DNA of 64,000 nucleotides from Methylobacillus flagellatus (GTDB taxonomy: Bacteria > Pseudomonadota > Gammaproteobacteria > Burkholderiales > Methylophilaceae). A program made the translations under genes and the position numbers. Under the pieces are notes generated by a model, which was given only the letters and a program-made list of their open reading frames with translations, was not told the origin of the DNA and did no database searches. This document shows positions 16,784 to 26,457 of this stretch, piece after piece; within the stretch, counting starts at the first letter, position 1; the number at the start of each line of letters is the position of its first letter. The stretch lies in the NCBI RefSeq assembly GCF_005502435.1, contig NZ_SCOU01000001.1:682001-746000 (forward strand), read 5' to 3'.

Positions 16784-16819
16784 AATACAAACAGTTCAAT
16801 ACAAAAAATTTAATACAAA
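16784..16819. repeat. Three AATACAAA repeats at 14-bp spacing upstream of the porin gene
   Basis: AATACAAA occurs at 16784-16791, 16798-16805 and 16812-16819, exactly 14 bp apart, starting 30 nt upstream of the porin start codon. The regular period could reflect a cooperative regulator-binding array or a local triplication. The stretch is AT-rich and could also contain the porin promoter. Confidence 0.6.
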
Positions 16820-16904
16820 AGTGGTAGAGCTATCCTCGTACTTTGCGTTTGGGCGCACTATCCCAAATCGGCAAAGCGTCTCCTCCGTGCTACATATCCG
16901 CAGG

Positions 16905-17303
16905 TCAACCTGCTGTTTGTTGTAAAAACGCACGCCAGCTACCCAGTGCGCTGATGTCCGGCGCCTGTTGCGTGGCATAGAACTCACACAAAAACCCCTG
17001 CGCCAGCGTGCCGTCTTCCAGCTTGAGCGTGCCGAAGCCGAGCGGGCCCGGCACGCTGGCCACGAAAGCGCCGTAAGCTGCCAGCGGCAACTGCCACACC
17101 TCCACTTCGATCGCCACCCCGTCCGCGTTCACACGCAGCAGGCCGGGCCGTGGCGGGCTGTAGCAATCCAGCTTGTAAAGACGATATTCAGGCGCGGTGC
17201 GGGTCTTGCTCACCAGCGTGGCACCCAAGCCGGTGAGTTGATGATTGAGTGGCAGGCCGCTCATGTGTGCGCCACAGACCACGACATTGACGGTGGTGCT
17301 CAT
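16905..17303 (-). CDS. Allophanate hydrolase C-terminal domain protein
   Basis: 132-residue stand-alone version of the C-terminal domain normally fused to the amidase domain in allophanate hydrolase (AtzF/DUR1). Motifs such as VVVCGAHMSGLPLNHQLTGLGA, YRLYKLDCYSPPRPGLLRV and FGTLKLEDGTLAQGFLCEFYA are characteristic. In the fused enzymes this domain processes the intermediate released by the amidase domain. The start overlaps the amidase stop (ATGA), so the two proteins are co-translated and presumably act together. This split form is known in some bacteria; whether it is an ancestral split or a recent frameshift cannot be decided here. Confidence 0.85.
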   Translation of the reverse strand: MSTTVNVVVCGAHMSGLPLNHQLTGLGATLVSKTRTAPEYRLYKLDCYSPPRPGLLRVNADGVAIEVEVWQLPLAAYGAFVASVPGPLGFGTLKLEDGTLAQGFLCEFYATQQAPDISALGSWRAFLQQTAG

Positions 17304-18721
17304 ACGGTGACTCCAGGGTTAGCGTTGAATGGAATGCCGGTCGCGCCCAGCGTGCGCGCACTGCCGTCCGGCTGTGCCGCACCGTCCCATGCCGAGGCGA
17401 TGGCCAGCAGGGCGCTGTCCGTGAAGACCGGGGCACACAGCGTGACGCCGAACGGCAGGCCATCCGGCTGAAAACCGGCCGGGATGGCGATCGCGGCCAG
17501 GTCCAGCAGGTTCATGAAATTGGTGTAGTAGCCAAGGTTGGAATTGGTCTGCACCGGGTCGGCATTGACTTCATCGATGCGGTAGATGGTGCCCGCGGTA
17601 GGGGTGACGATCACATCCACACTGCCCCATACCGATGCCGCCTTGCGCTGCATGGCTTTCAGTCGGTACTGCGCCGCAAACGTGTCCGCCGCGCTGAAGC
17701 GTGTGGCACCACTGATGATGTTGCGCGTGACCGGGTAGAGCGCCTCCGCCTGCTGTTCGAAGAACGCGCGTATGGCGGCGTAACGCTCGGCCACCCAGGG
17801 GCCTTCATAGAGCAGACGCGCCGTTTCCAGAAAATCGGAAAAATCGATCTCCACCGGTGTGCCGCCCAGCGCCTGCAAGCGTGCCAGTGCGTTATCAAAC
17901 AGGCCGGGCGTGTGGGGATTTTCAAAGAACGCCAGCTGCTCGCGGCGTGGCACACCAAAGCGGAACGCGCCGGGCAACGGCCCGGCAGGCAATGACCTGG
18001 GGGCTGCACGTGAGTAAGCGTCTTCGGCATCAAAGCCTTGCGCCACCGCCAGCACCGTGGCGGCATCATCCGCCGTCAATGCAAAGATGGACATGCAATC
18101 CAGCGTGCGGCACGCCGGCACCATGCCCTGCGTACTCAGCAGGCCGCAGGACGGCTTGAGGCCGACCAGATTATTGAATGCCGCCGGCACACGGCCAGAA
18201 CCGGCGGTATCGGTGCCCAGGCTGAAACTCACCATGCCGCTGGCCAGCGCCACCGCCGAGCCGGAGCTGGAGCCCCCGGAAATGAAGGCCGGGTCAAAAC
18301 TGTTCTGGCAGGCGCCATAGGGTGAGCGCGTGCCGACCAGGCCGGTGGCGAACTGGTCCAGATTGGTCTTGCCCACCGGGATGGCACCCGCGTCTATCAG
18401 CTGCTGCACCACCGTGGCACTGCGTTCCGGCACATAAGCATATTCAGCGCAGGCCGCCGTGGTGGGCACACCGGCCAGGTCGATATTGTCCTTGATGGCG
18501 AACGGGATGCCATACAGCGGCAGCGTAGCCGGGTCCTTGTCCAGCAAGGCCTCGGCGTAGGCGCGCATCTCCTCCAGCGACAAGCGGTAGATCCAGACAT
18601 GGCTGGCATCCTCGCTGCCGATCAGGCTATCCAGTGCCTGGACCAGGGCCAGCGGTGTCAGGCTGCCCTCCAGATACTGCTGGCGCAGAAACGGCATCTG
18701 CAGATTGAACGGCATACTCAT
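17300..18721 (-). CDS. atzF: Allophanate hydrolase, amidase domain
   Basis: 473-residue amidase-signature enzyme predicted to hydrolyse allophanate to ammonia and CO2. The Ser-Ser-Lys catalytic system is visible: Lys in [19 protein letters not shown], and [29 protein letters not shown] with the cis-Ser and nucleophile Ser. [30 protein letters not shown] is specific to allophanate hydrolases. It lacks the C-terminal domain of full-length AtzF (about 600 residues), which is encoded by the overlapping next gene. The start overlaps the carboxylase stop by 4 nt, so the pathway genes are coupled. Confidence 0.93.
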   Translation of the reverse strand: MSMPFNLQMPFLRQQYLEGSLTPLALVQALDSLIGSEDASHVWIYRLSLEEMRAYAEALLDKDPATLPLYGIPFAIKDNIDLAGVPTTAACAEYAYVPERSATVVQQLIDAGAIPVGKTNLDQFATGLVGTRSPYGACQNSFDPAFISGGSSSGSAVALASGMVSFSLGTDTAGSGRVPAAFNNLVGLKPSCGLLSTQGMVPACRTLDCMSIFALTADDAATVLAVAQGFDAEDAYSRAAPRSLPAGPLPGAFRFGVPRREQLAFFENPHTPGLFDNALARLQALGGTPVEIDFSDFLETARLLYEGPWVAERYAAIRAFFEQQAEALYPVTRNIISGATRFSAADTFAAQYRLKAMQRKAASVWGSVDVIVTPTAGTIYRIDEVNADPVQTNSNLGYYTNFMNLLDLAAIAIPAGFQPDGLPFGVTLCAPVFTDSALLAIASAWDGAAQPDGSARTLGATGIPFNANPGVTV

Positions 18722-21700
18722 GCGGCCAACTCCTCATCGATGATCAATAACGATTGCCCGGCGGCCACCTGTCCCCCGGCCTGACACAGCACCTGGCTGA
18801 CCTTGCCGGTACAGGGCGCCAGCACGCTGATCTCCATTTTCATGGACTCCACGATCACCACGGCGTCACCCTCCTGTACCTGGTCACCAGGCTGCACATT
18901 GACCTGCCAGACATTGCCGGAAATGTGCGCATGGGCGGCGCGCTGCTGGTCGCCCAGCACGTGCTCCGCATCCGTGGCGCCAGCCGTGTCCTGCTCTTGT
19001 TGATAATGGGCCTGACCGGTGGCGATCCAGTGTTCGCGCTCGGCCTCGAACGCCGCCTGCTGGGTGGCCTTGAACGCGGCGATGGAATCCGCCTCATCCA
19101 GCAGGAAGGCCTGGTAATCACGCAGCCGCAGCGTCTGTTCCTCGATGCGCAGATTGAACTTGCCATGCGGGAAATCGGCACGGATCTGCAGCAGCTGTTC
19201 GGCACTCACCGGGTAGAAACGGATCTGGTCGAAGAAGCGCAGCAGCCAGGGCTTGCCGTCACGGAAATCGGCGGTCGCGCGCCAGCGGTTCCACATCTGC
19301 AGGGTGCGGCCCACGAACTGGTAACCGCCCGGCCCTTCCATGCCGTACACGCACATATAGGCGCCGCCTATGCCCACTGCATTCTCGGGGGTCCAGGTAC
19401 GGGCCGGGTTGTATTTGGTGGTGACCAGACGATGACGCGGGTCCATGGGCGTGGCCACCGGCGCACCCAGGTACACATCGCCCAGCCCCAGCGTGAGGTA
19501 GCTGGCTTCGAACACGATGCGCTTCACGTCGTCCACACTGGGCAGGCCGTTGATGCGGCGGATGAACTCGATGTTGCTGGCATGGCCGCTGGCCACATCG
19601 CACCAGGGCGCGTCCTTGCGTACCGACTGCATGTATTTCTCGATGGCCAGCTGGGTGGCCGCATCGTCCCAGGACAAGGGCAGATGCACGATGCGTGTGG
19701 GCACTTCCATGTCCTCCACGGCAGGCAGCGTGGCTTCCAGCGCCTGCAGCGTGTGCAACAACTGCTCGACCGGCAGCATCAGGCTGTCGTAATGCACTTG
19801 CAGTGAACGGATGCCAGGCGTGAGGTCGATGATGCCGGGCACCGCCGCCTGCTGCAGCGCCTGCATCAAGCCGTGCACACGGAAGCGCAGCTCGATATCC
19901 AGCACCAGCGGGCCATATTCCACCAGCAGGTATTGATCACCCGCCTGCCGATAGACCACGGCGACGCGCTCGGCGGTTTGCGGCAAGGCGGCCAGGATGG
20001 GGCTGGCCTGCACGCCAGAAAGCCTGTGTTCGGTATCACGCTGGCGTGCCGCCAGCAACGCTTCCAGCGTGCTGACGGTAGCCGGTTGAGGGGCTTGCAG
20101 GCTGGCCAGCATGGCGTTCTGCGCCAGCTGCAGTTCGCGCGCTTCAGCCTGACTCAGCCGCACAAACCGCACTGTGTCGCCCGCTTTCAGCTGGCCCATC
20201 TTCCACAGCTCGGCCTGGACGATGGTGGCCGGACACACAAAGCCGCCCAGACTGGGGCCGTCCGGCCCGAGGATCACCGGCATGTCGCCGGTGAAATCGA
20301 TGGCACCGATGGCATAGGCATTGTCGTGGATGTTGGAAGGATGCAGGCCGGCCTCACCACCGTCACGGCGTGCCCATTGCGGCTTGGGACCGATCAGGCG
20401 TATGCCGGTGGTGTTGGAGTTGTAGTGCACTTCCCAGTCGGTGCTGAAGAACATGCGGATGTCGTCATCGGTGAAGAAATCCGGCGCGCCATGCGGGCCA
20501 TACAGCACGCCGATCTGCCAGTGATGCCCATAGGCAGGACGGCAGGACGGATTCAGCGGCGCAGCATGCGCGACTGCCCCGGCTTGTGGCAGCAAGGGCA
20601 GCACATCGCCAGTGCGCAGTGCGCGGCCGGCATGGCCGCCAAACTGGCCCAGCGTGAAGGTGGATTTGCTGCCCAGATAGTCCGGCACGTCAAACCCGCC
20701 CTGGATCGCCAGATAAGCCCGGCAACCGGCATCGCGCAGCTTGCCCAACTTGAGTGTGCTGCCAGCCGCGACGCGGTGCGCCTGCCACATGGGCAGCGGT
20801 GCGTCGTCCAGCGTCACGCTGAGTTCGGGGCCGGTGACCGCGATCACCACCTCGGTATTGAATTTGAGTGTGGGGCCGATCAGGGTGATCTCCAGCCCGG
20901 CCTCGCCTTCGGCATTGCCGACCAGACGGTTGGCCAGCCGGAAGGCAAGATGGTCCATGGGGCCGGAAGGCGGCACGCCCACATTCCAGTAGCCCACGCG
21001 GCCCGGATAATCCTGGATGGTGCTCATCACCCCGCCATCCAGCACATCCAGCGTGCAGGGCTGATAGGCAAAACTGTTCAGATAGCGCGTGGTTTGCTCA
21101 CCGGCCGGGAACACGCTGTCGGCCAGGATCTGGCGCAGATAAGCCAGATTGGTCGCGATGCCGCTCAGCCGCGTGTGCTGCAAGGCGCTGCGCAGCTCGA
21201 CCACCGCCGCAGCGCGGTCTGGCGCATGTACCAGCACCTTGGCCAGCAGCGGGTCATAGAACGGCGAGACCTCACTGCCGCGCTCCACCCAGCTGTCCAC
21301 GCGCGCCTGTGCCGGGAACACCACCTCGGTGAGCACGCCGCTGGAAGGCTGGAACTGCTTGTTGGGGTCTTCGGCATACACACGCACCTGGATGGCATGG
21401 CCTTTGGGCTGATGCCGGTAAGCGCGCAGAAAACCGGTTTCACCCGCAGCGCAGCGCACCATCCATTCCACCAGATCCACCCCGCTGACCAGCTCGGTGA
21501 CGCCGTGCTCGACCTGCAGGCGGGTGTTCACTTCCAGGAAATAGAATGCTTCGGTGTGCTTGTCGAACACGAATTCCACCGTGCCTGCCGAGCGGTAGCC
21601 AATGGCCCGGCCCAGGCTGATGGCGGTCTGACTGAGTGCGCGCCGCAGATCGTCGCTGATGTGCGGCGCTGGCGTCTCCTCGATGACCTTCTGGTTACGG

Positions 21701-22395
21701 CGCTGCACCGAACAGTCGCGCTCACCCAGTGCCACCACATGGCCGTGGCCGTCGCCGAAGATCTGCACTTCGATATGGCGGGCCGCCTGCACGTACTTTT
21801 CCAGATACAGGCCGCCCTGCTTGAAATTGGCATTGGCGAGACGGCTCACCGAAGCATAGGCCTCGGCCAGTTCATCCGCATTCCAGATCAGGCGCATGCC
21901 GATGCCGCCACCGCCCGCCGTGCTTTTGAGCATGACCGGATAGCCGATGCGTGCCGCTTCATGAGCCGCCTCGTTCACATCGGCCAGCAGTTTGGAGCCC
22001 GGCAACAGGGGCACGCCCTGCGCCTCGGCCAGCGCACGCGCCGTGTGCTTGAGGCCGAAATCGCGCATCTGCTGCGGGGTGGGGCCGATGAACACCAGAC
22101 CGGCCGCTTCGCAGGCTTCGGCAAAGCCAGGGTTCTCGGACAGGAAGCCATAGCCCGGATGGATGGCCTGCGCACCAGTGGCTTGCGCGGCCGCCAGGAT
22201 GGCGGGGATATTCAGGTAACTTTCGGCGGCGGGAGCGGGGCCTATGCAGATGGCTTCATCCGCTTCCAGCACATGACGGGCACCGGCATCGGCTTCGGAG
22301 TAGACCGCGACGGCGCGTATCCCCATCTTGTTGAGCGTGCGGATCACCCGACACGCGATCTCGCCACGGTTGGCAATCAAAACCTTCTCGAACAT
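18718..22395 (-). CDS. Biotin-dependent urea/guanidine carboxylase
   Basis: 1225-residue multidomain carboxylase. Residues 1-450 are biotin carboxylase ([21 protein letters not shown]-grasp [31 protein letters not shown]). A KipA/AHS2-type carboxyltransferase half follows from ~460 ([20 protein letters not shown]), then a KipI/AHS1 half from ~790. The last 75 residues are a biotinyl domain with VESMKMEI, Lys being the biotin site. It is annotated in most genomes as urea carboxylase. Its neighbours include both carboxyguanidine deiminase-type subunits, an association now linked to guanidine as the substrate; sequence alone does not let me choose. No urease genes are in the window. Confidence 0.93.
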   Translation of the reverse strand: MFEKVLIANRGEIACRVIRTLNKMGIRAVAVYSEADAGARHVLEADEAICIGPAPAAESYLNIPAILAAAQATGAQAIHPGYGFLSENPGFAEACEAAGLVFIGPTPQQMRDFGLKHTARALAEAQGVPLLPGSKLLADVNEAAHEAARIGYPVMLKSTAGGGGIGMRLIWNADELAEAYASVSRLANANFKQGGLYLEKYVQAARHIEVQIFGDGHGHVVALGERDCSVQRRNQKVIEETPAPHISDDLRRALSQTAISLGRAIGYRSAGTVEFVFDKHTEAFYFLEVNTRLQVEHGVTELVSGVDLVEWMVRCAAGETGFLRAYRHQPKGHAIQVRVYAEDPNKQFQPSSGVLTEVVFPAQARVDSWVERGSEVSPFYDPLLAKVLVHAPDRAAAVVELRSALQHTRLSGIATNLAYLRQILADSVFPAGEQTTRYLNSFAYQPCTLDVLDGGVMSTIQDYPGRVGYWNVGVPPSGPMDHLAFRLANRLVGNAEGEAGLEITLIGPTLKFNTEVVIAVTGPELSVTLDDAPLPMWQAHRVAAGSTLKLGKLRDAGCRAYLAIQGGFDVPDYLGSKSTFTLGQFGGHAGRALRTGDVLPLLPQAGAVAHAAPLNPSCRPAYGHHWQIGVLYGPHGAPDFFTDDDIRMFFSTDWEVHYNSNTTGIRLIGPKPQWARRDGGEAGLHPSNIHDNAYAIGAIDFTGDMPVILGPDGPSLGGFVCPATIVQAELWKMGQLKAGDTVRFVRLSQAEARELQLAQNAMLASLQAPQPATVSTLEALLAARQRDTEHRLSGVQASPILAALPQTAERVAVVYRQAGDQYLLVEYGPLVLDIELRFRVHGLMQALQQAAVPGIIDLTPGIRSLQVHYDSLMLPVEQLLHTLQALEATLPAVEDMEVPTRIVHLPLSWDDAATQLAIEKYMQSVRKDAPWCDVASGHASNIEFIRRINGLPSVDDVKRIVFEASYLTLGLGDVYLGAPVATPMDPRHRLVTTKYNPARTWTPENAVGIGGAYMCVYGMEGPGGYQFVGRTLQMWNRWRATADFRDGKPWLLRFFDQIRFYPVSAEQLLQIRADFPHGKFNLRIEEQTLRLRDYQAFLLDEADSIAAFKATQQAAFEAEREHWIATGQAHYQQEQDTAGATDAEHVLGDQQRAAHAHISGNVWQVNVQPGDQVQEGDAVVIVESMKMEISVLAPCTGKVSQVLCQAGGQVAAGQSLLIIDEELAA

Positions 22396-22406
22396 CTTGA
22401 CCTTGT

Positions 22407-22526
22407 GCGGGCCGTCCCGCAGCGGTATGGATCTCAGCGGGCCGTCCCGATGAGCGGTTGATTCAGCATGCTGCGCGCTGATCTGTTGTTATCTGCTGTG
22501 TGCTCTGCTGTGTGCTCTGCTGTCTG
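22407..22526. repeat. Short direct repeats between carboxylase and UAAP2 genes
   Basis: GCGGGCCGTCCCG occurs at 22407-22419 and 22437-22449 (30-bp period). A 12-bp unit CTGCTGTGTGCT follows in two full copies plus a partial one (22493-22526), and then TGCTGAGTCG twice nearby. The 252-nt gap shows no gene. These look like local duplications rather than binding sites. Confidence 0.55.
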
Positions 22527-22647
22527 TTCATGCTGAGTCGTGCATGCTGAGTCGAGGGCGGATCAGCAGATATCGATCAGCGGGTAATCATTAGCACATG
22601 GCGTGCCAGACCTTGATGGCGGTGCTGCACATGCAGCGTCTGCGGCC

Positions 22648-23325
22648 TCAATCCCACACCAGCAGCCGCACCGGTGTGGGGTTGTAGGCATTGCAGGGGT
22701 TATTGAGCTGCGGGCAATTGGATATCAGCACCACCACGTCCATCTCGGCACGCAGTTCCACGTATTTGCCTGCACCGGAAATGCCATCGGCGAAGCGCAA
22801 TGCACCATCTGGGGTCACCGGCACGTTCATGAAGAAATTGATGTTGGCGGCAATGTCACGCTTGCTCATGTGGCGATGCGTGGCACAGCCGCAGTGATTC
22901 AGCGCGTGCATGAAACTGTCACGGCAGCTGTGCATGGGGCGCTTGTCCAGCGCATAGCGCACCGTGTTGCTCTCGGCGGCGCAGGCCCCGCCCAGCGTGT
23001 CGTGTCGCCCGCAGGTGTCGGCCACGATGGTCAGCATGGGTCTGCCCTCGCTGGAATAGAGCACCGAACCGGTGGTCAGGTACAGCTGGCCCTGACGCGC
23101 GATGGTATCGGTGGCGCTGTAACGCTCTTCCGGGTCAGCCGCGCTGTAGAACAGCGTATCCACCGCCTGATTGCCTTCCAGATCAAGGATGCGGAAGGTC
23201 TGGCCCTGTTTGACCTCAGCCATCCACGGGTCACCGGCCAGGCAGACCTGATCCAGCACTGCGTGTTCAGGCTTGAGCTTGCTCTCTGTCAATGTATGTG
23301 GGCTTGCTTGCATGTCGGTTTCCAT
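22648..23325 (-). CDS. Urea amidolyase-associated protein 2 / carboxyguanidine deiminase subunit
   Basis: 225-residue protein of the UAAP2 family, paralogous to the next upstream gene. Conserved text includes [86 protein letters not shown] and [13 protein letters not shown]. These proteins were first named only for association with urea amidolyase; they have been shown in other bacteria to form a heteromeric carboxyguanidine deiminase, converting carboxyguanidine to allophanate. I start at METDMQAS (23325) because the longer frame to 23406 has an unconserved leader. Both subunits present here support a functional deiminase. Confidence 0.88.
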   Translation of the reverse strand: METDMQASPHTLTESKLKPEHAVLDQVCLAGDPWMAEVKQGQTFRILDLEGNQAVDTLFYSAADPEERYSATDTIARQGQLYLTTGSVLYSSEGRPMLTIVADTCGRHDTLGGACAAESNTVRYALDKRPMHSCRDSFMHALNHCGCATHRHMSKRDIAANINFFMNVPVTPDGALRFADGISGAGKYVELRAEMDVVVLISNCPQLNNPCNAYNPTPVRLLVWD

Positions 23326-23445
23326 GTTGTGTACTGGCTGTTTGGGTATGTAGCCGCGTTCATAGTGGCTGCTTGCGTCATTTGGCCGCGATATTTTTCC
23401 GACCATTCATCTATCCGTCATTCCCATGCGGCCGGGAATGACGCC

Positions 23446-24213
23446 TTACAGGTAATAGCGCTCCGTATTGGTAAAGCCACGCTGGTTCTGCTCACAATGG
23501 TTGCGGCATACATCATTGGCGGCGGCCAGGCCGATATGCCAGGCGCTGAGCTTCACGGCAGCGGGCTGATACAGCCCAGCAGGTGCCAGCGGATGCGGCG
23601 CCGCTGACAGCACCAGCAGCACGTTCATATCGAAACGCAGCTCCACGAAATCACCCGCTTTGCTGTGCCCCGCCACAAAATGCAGCCTGCCTGCCTCATC
23701 CGGCGCGGCCTTGCTGAAAAAGTTGATGTTGGCCACCAGGTCACGTTTGCCCAGACCATACTTGGTCATTTCCACCAGCAGGCCATCACGGCCGTTGCGA
23801 GTCATGGCGTTGCGCTGGGTCTGGTAATTGGTGGCGCCATATTTGGCGGCGATCATGCCGGCATCGCTGACGCCACAGTAAGTGTCGTGCCAACCCACGC
23901 TATCCGCGATCACCGAGCACATCACCCGCCCCATGTCCGAGTAGCACACATGGCCGGTGGTGAGGAAGGCCGTGTGTTGCGCCTTCAAGGTATCCGGCAT
24001 GTTGTAGCGCTCCAGCTTGTCCTCGGGGTTGAACAACAGTGCGGACAGATTAGCCCCGCCCTCCAGATCGGTGATGCGCAGCGCGCTGCCGCGCCGCATC
24101 AGGCCAGACCAGTGATGGCCGCCCGGGATGACCTCCTCCCACAGTGCCGGGGTAGGCAATGCGCCCGCTGGCGCTGGCGGGCTGACGACGTTTTCAGTGA
24201 CTGAGGTACTCAT
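23446..24213 (-). CDS. Urea amidolyase-associated protein 1 / carboxyguanidine deiminase subunit
   Basis: 255-residue member of the UAAP1 family, homologous to the gene immediately downstream. Key segments: WEEVIPGGHHWSGLMRRGSALRITDLEGGANLSALLFN, DTLKAQHTAFLTTGHVCYSD, VCSVIADSVGWHDTYCGVSDA and NINFFSKAAPDEAGRLHFV. It is the probable partner subunit of the deiminase that turns carboxyguanidine into allophanate and ammonia. It is encoded between the NikR-like regulator and the second subunit, all on the minus strand, so probably one transcription unit with the carboxylase and allophanate hydrolase. Confidence 0.88.
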   Translation of the reverse strand: MSTSVTENVVSPPAPAGALPTPALWEEVIPGGHHWSGLMRRGSALRITDLEGGANLSALLFNPEDKLERYNMPDTLKAQHTAFLTTGHVCYSDMGRVMCSVIADSVGWHDTYCGVSDAGMIAAKYGATNYQTQRNAMTRNGRDGLLVEMTKYGLGKRDLVANINFFSKAAPDEAGRLHFVAGHSKAGDFVELRFDMNVLLVLSAAPHPLAPAGLYQPAAVKLSAWHIGLAAANDVCRNHCEQNQRGFTNTERYYL

Positions 24214-24225
24214 GCGGTGTCCTTG

Positions 24226-24283
24226 TTTTGCTGATGCCTATTTTGGTTTTGCTGATGCCTGTTCCACTCATGCCTGTTCCACT
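24226..24283. repeat. Short tandem duplications between UAAP1 and nikR-like genes
   Basis: TTTTGCTGATGCCT occurs at 24226-24239 and 24247-24260, and TGCCTGTTCCACT at 24256-24268 and 24271-24283. The copies are interleaved, indicating successive local duplications in an 81-nt gap. No gene or regulatory palindrome is evident. Confidence 0.55.
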
Positions 24284-24294
24284 GGCAAGTGAGG

Positions 24295-24759
24295 CTACTG
24301 GCCTCTGGCTGGCGTGCGTTGATGCAGCGGCGGAATGATGGCGCCCATCAATTGCAGCTTGCCGGTGATCACACCACGCAGGGCGATGATCTCGTCCGCG
24401 ATAGCCTGCACGGTCTGCGCCGGGCCCTGCACCAGAATGACTTCCATGGTCTGGTTGTCGGCCAGATGCACGTGCAGCGAGCTGATCACTTCGTCCAGAT
24501 ACTGGTACTGCAGATCGGCGATGGTCTTCTGCAGATTGCGCGTACCGTTGTTGTAGAGGATGGTGATGGTGCCCACCATGACCTCGTTGCCCTTCTCGCG
24601 CTTATGCTCGGCCAGATGCTGACGCAACATGTCGTTGATGGCCTGCGAGCGGCTGTCAAAACCACGCTCGGCCACCATGGCATCCAGATCGGCATGCAGC
24701 TCGTCCGGCAAAGAGATGCTGATGCGATTCACCGGTGGTTTTTTGTTTTTCTCGTTCAT
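24295..24759 (-). CDS. NikR-like ribbon-helix-helix regulator with altered metal site
   Basis: 154 residues. The N-terminal ribbon-helix-helix domain reads NRISISLPDELHADLDAMVAERGFDSRSQAINDMLRQHL; the C-terminal ACT-like domain ends near IALRGVITGKLQLMGAI. This is the NikR architecture. In E. coli NikR nickel is held by His76, His87, His89 and Cys95. Here LHVHL keeps the two middle histidines, but the equivalent of His76 appears to be Tyr (DLQYQYLDEV) and Cys95 is not present (DNQTMEVILV). A canonical square-planar nickel site is therefore unlikely. Lying between glutamine synthetase and deiminase genes, it probably regulates this nitrogen cluster; the effector is unknown. Confidence 0.82.
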   Translation of the reverse strand: MNEKNKKPPVNRISISLPDELHADLDAMVAERGFDSRSQAINDMLRQHLAEHKREKGNEVMVGTITILYNNGTRNLQKTIADLQYQYLDEVISSLHVHLADNQTMEVILVQGPAQTVQAIADEIIALRGVITGKLQLMGAIIPPLHQRTPARGQ

Positions 24760-24817
24760 GTTTCCTCCTGTTTACTGCGGTGTTGCCAGGCGTGTTTTCC
24801 ACCTTGTCGAGCATCTC

Positions 24818-24831
24818 TATCTGACTAGATA
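24818..24831. promoter_or_regulatory. Small palindrome upstream of the NikR-like gene
   Basis: TATCT (24818-24822) and AGATA (24827-24831) form an inverted repeat around GACT, about 60 nt upstream of the NikR-like start on the minus strand. Ribbon-helix-helix proteins bind short inverted repeats, so an autoregulatory site is possible, but the arms are too short to be sure. The E. coli NikR operator half-site GTATGA is not present. Confidence 0.25.
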
Positions 24832-25038
24832 CTTTTCGGACTCGCTGGCTGCGTTTCCACCTTACTGCATTTCCAACTTACTGTATTTCCAGCCCGAAGC
24901 TGCGTCAGGACGCAGCGAGATGACGGCAGAGCAAGGCGCACAGCGCGCAAAAAGCGAGACAGTACAATCAGTACGGCGAGCTTTTGAGCACTGCGCAACG
25001 CCGCTATGCCTCATCGCAGCAAGGTCATCACGCAGCTT

Positions 25039-26403
25039 CTAGAACATGTAGCTATACCGATCAATCTCCCACTGACTTACGGTCAAATGATAGGTCTGCC
25101 ATTCCTGACTCTTGTAGGTGACGAACTCGTCTCGCAGCTCCTTGCCCAGCGTCTTTTCCACCAGCGGGTCGGCAGCGAACGCAGCCACCGCGTCTTCCAG
25201 CGTCTGCGGCAGGAACTCGATGCCGCGCTGCTCACGCTCGGCTTCGGTCATGGCGTACAGATTGTCTTCATTGGGGATGCCGGGGTCGAGGTTCTCGCGT
25301 ATGCCTTCCAGGCCAGCGGCCAGTGCCAGCGTGGCGGCCAGGTAGGGGTTCACGGCGCCGTCGGCATTGCGTGATTCGCAACGGCCGCCGCCCATGGGCA
25401 CGCGCACGGAATTGGTCCGGTTGTTCGAACCGTAGGAATTGAACACCGGCGCCCAGCTGAAATAGCTCATGGCACCACGGCGCACCAGGCGCTTGTAGCT
25501 GTTGACGGTGGGCGCGAAGGCGGCGCATAGCGCCGGGCCGTGCTTGAGGATGCCGGCGATGAACTGGTAACCCAGCGTGGTGAGGCCCAGGCCGCGCGGG
25601 TCGTCCTTGGGGTCGCAGGCGAACAGGTTCTTGCCGGTGTTCAGGTCGTACAGCGACATGTTGAAATGCGCGCCGGTGCCGGTCTTGTCGGCGAACGGCT
25701 TGGGCATCATGGTGGCCAGCAGGCCCTGTTCCTTGGCGTAATGCTTGGCCATGTAGCGGAAGAAGATGAAGCGGTCGCACATGGTCAGTGCGTCGCTGTA
25801 GTTGAAGTCGAACTCGAACTGGCTGTTGCCGTCCTCGTGGTCAAAGGAATACAGGTCCCAGCCTAGGTCGTTGATGGCGGTGGCCATCTTGTCCAGCCAG
25901 CCGAAGTTATCCATGAAGCCGCGCACGTCATAGCAGGGCTTGGTGAGCTTGTCGTCAGGATTGGGAATGGCCAGCTTGCCATCGGCTTCCTGTTTCAATA
26001 AATAGATCTCGCACTCGATGCCCAGATTCATGCCAAAGCCCATCTCGGCGGCTTGCGCCAGCACATTCTTGAGCGCCACGCGGGTGTTGAGCGGATACAG
26101 CTTGCCCTGAAAGCCGTTATCCGCAGGCATCCAGGCCACTTTGGGCTCCCAGGGCAAGGGAATGATGTGATCGAGGTCGGGGATGGAATTCAGCTCATCG
26201 TCACTGGGCGCCTGGCCCAGGCCATCCAGCGCATAGCCGGTATAACGCTCGGAACCGGCCGCCATCTGTGGCAGGTGGTCGATCGGCACTACTTTGGCCT
26301 TGGGCACACCGTGGATATCCACATAAGCGCCTATGCAGTACTTCACCCCTTTTTCCTTCAAATCGTTCTGGATCTTGCTGATTTCTGCTGCGGACTTCGT
26401 CAT
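25039..26403 (-). CDS. glnT: Type III glutamine synthetase / gamma-glutamylmethylamide synthetase family (GlnT)
   Basis: 454-residue glutamine synthetase-family enzyme ligating ammonia, or in some methylotrophs methylamine, to glutamate with ATP. The beta-grasp N-terminus includes [23 protein letters not shown]; the catalytic domain has [45 protein letters not shown] and [28 protein letters not shown] (ATP and glutamate binding loops). The family contains both GlnT and the gamma-glutamylmethylamide synthetase of the N-methylglutamate pathway. No mgd or mgs genes are in the window and the neighbours release ammonia, so glutamine synthesis is preferred, with moderate certainty. Confidence 0.88.
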   Translation of the reverse strand: MTKSAAEISKIQNDLKEKGVKYCIGAYVDIHGVPKAKVVPIDHLPQMAAGSERYTGYALDGLGQAPSDDELNSIPDLDHIIPLPWEPKVAWMPADNGFQGKLYPLNTRVALKNVLAQAAEMGFGMNLGIECEIYLLKQEADGKLAIPNPDDKLTKPCYDVRGFMDNFGWLDKMATAINDLGWDLYSFDHEDGNSQFEFDFNYSDALTMCDRFIFFRYMAKHYAKEQGLLATMMPKPFADKTGTGAHFNMSLYDLNTGKNLFACDPKDDPRGLGLTTLGYQFIAGILKHGPALCAAFAPTVNSYKRLVRRGAMSYFSWAPVFNSYGSNNRTNSVRVPMGGGRCESRNADGAVNPYLAATLALAAGLEGIRENLDPGIPNEDNLYAMTEAEREQRGIEFLPQTLEDAVAAFAADPLVEKTLGKELRDEFVTYKSQEWQTYHLTVSQWEIDRYSYMF

Positions 26404-26457
26404 TTGTTACCTTTCAACAGCTTGTGAGATGGATCTAAAAACAAAACCTGGTAGCTA

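Noticed and set aside
16784-16819. Replication iterons
   Set aside because: Only three 8-bp copies, no replication initiator gene or AT-rich origin context; the location fits a promoter region.
18718-23325. Long plus-strand reading frame opposite the carboxylase gene (about 19.9-22.5 kb)
   Set aside because: It is the mirror image of a GC-rich coding region; the minus-strand frame encodes a full carboxylase with all motifs.
24295-24759. Bona fide nickel-uptake repressor
   Set aside because: No nikABCDE or other nickel transporter nearby and two of four expected ligands are missing.
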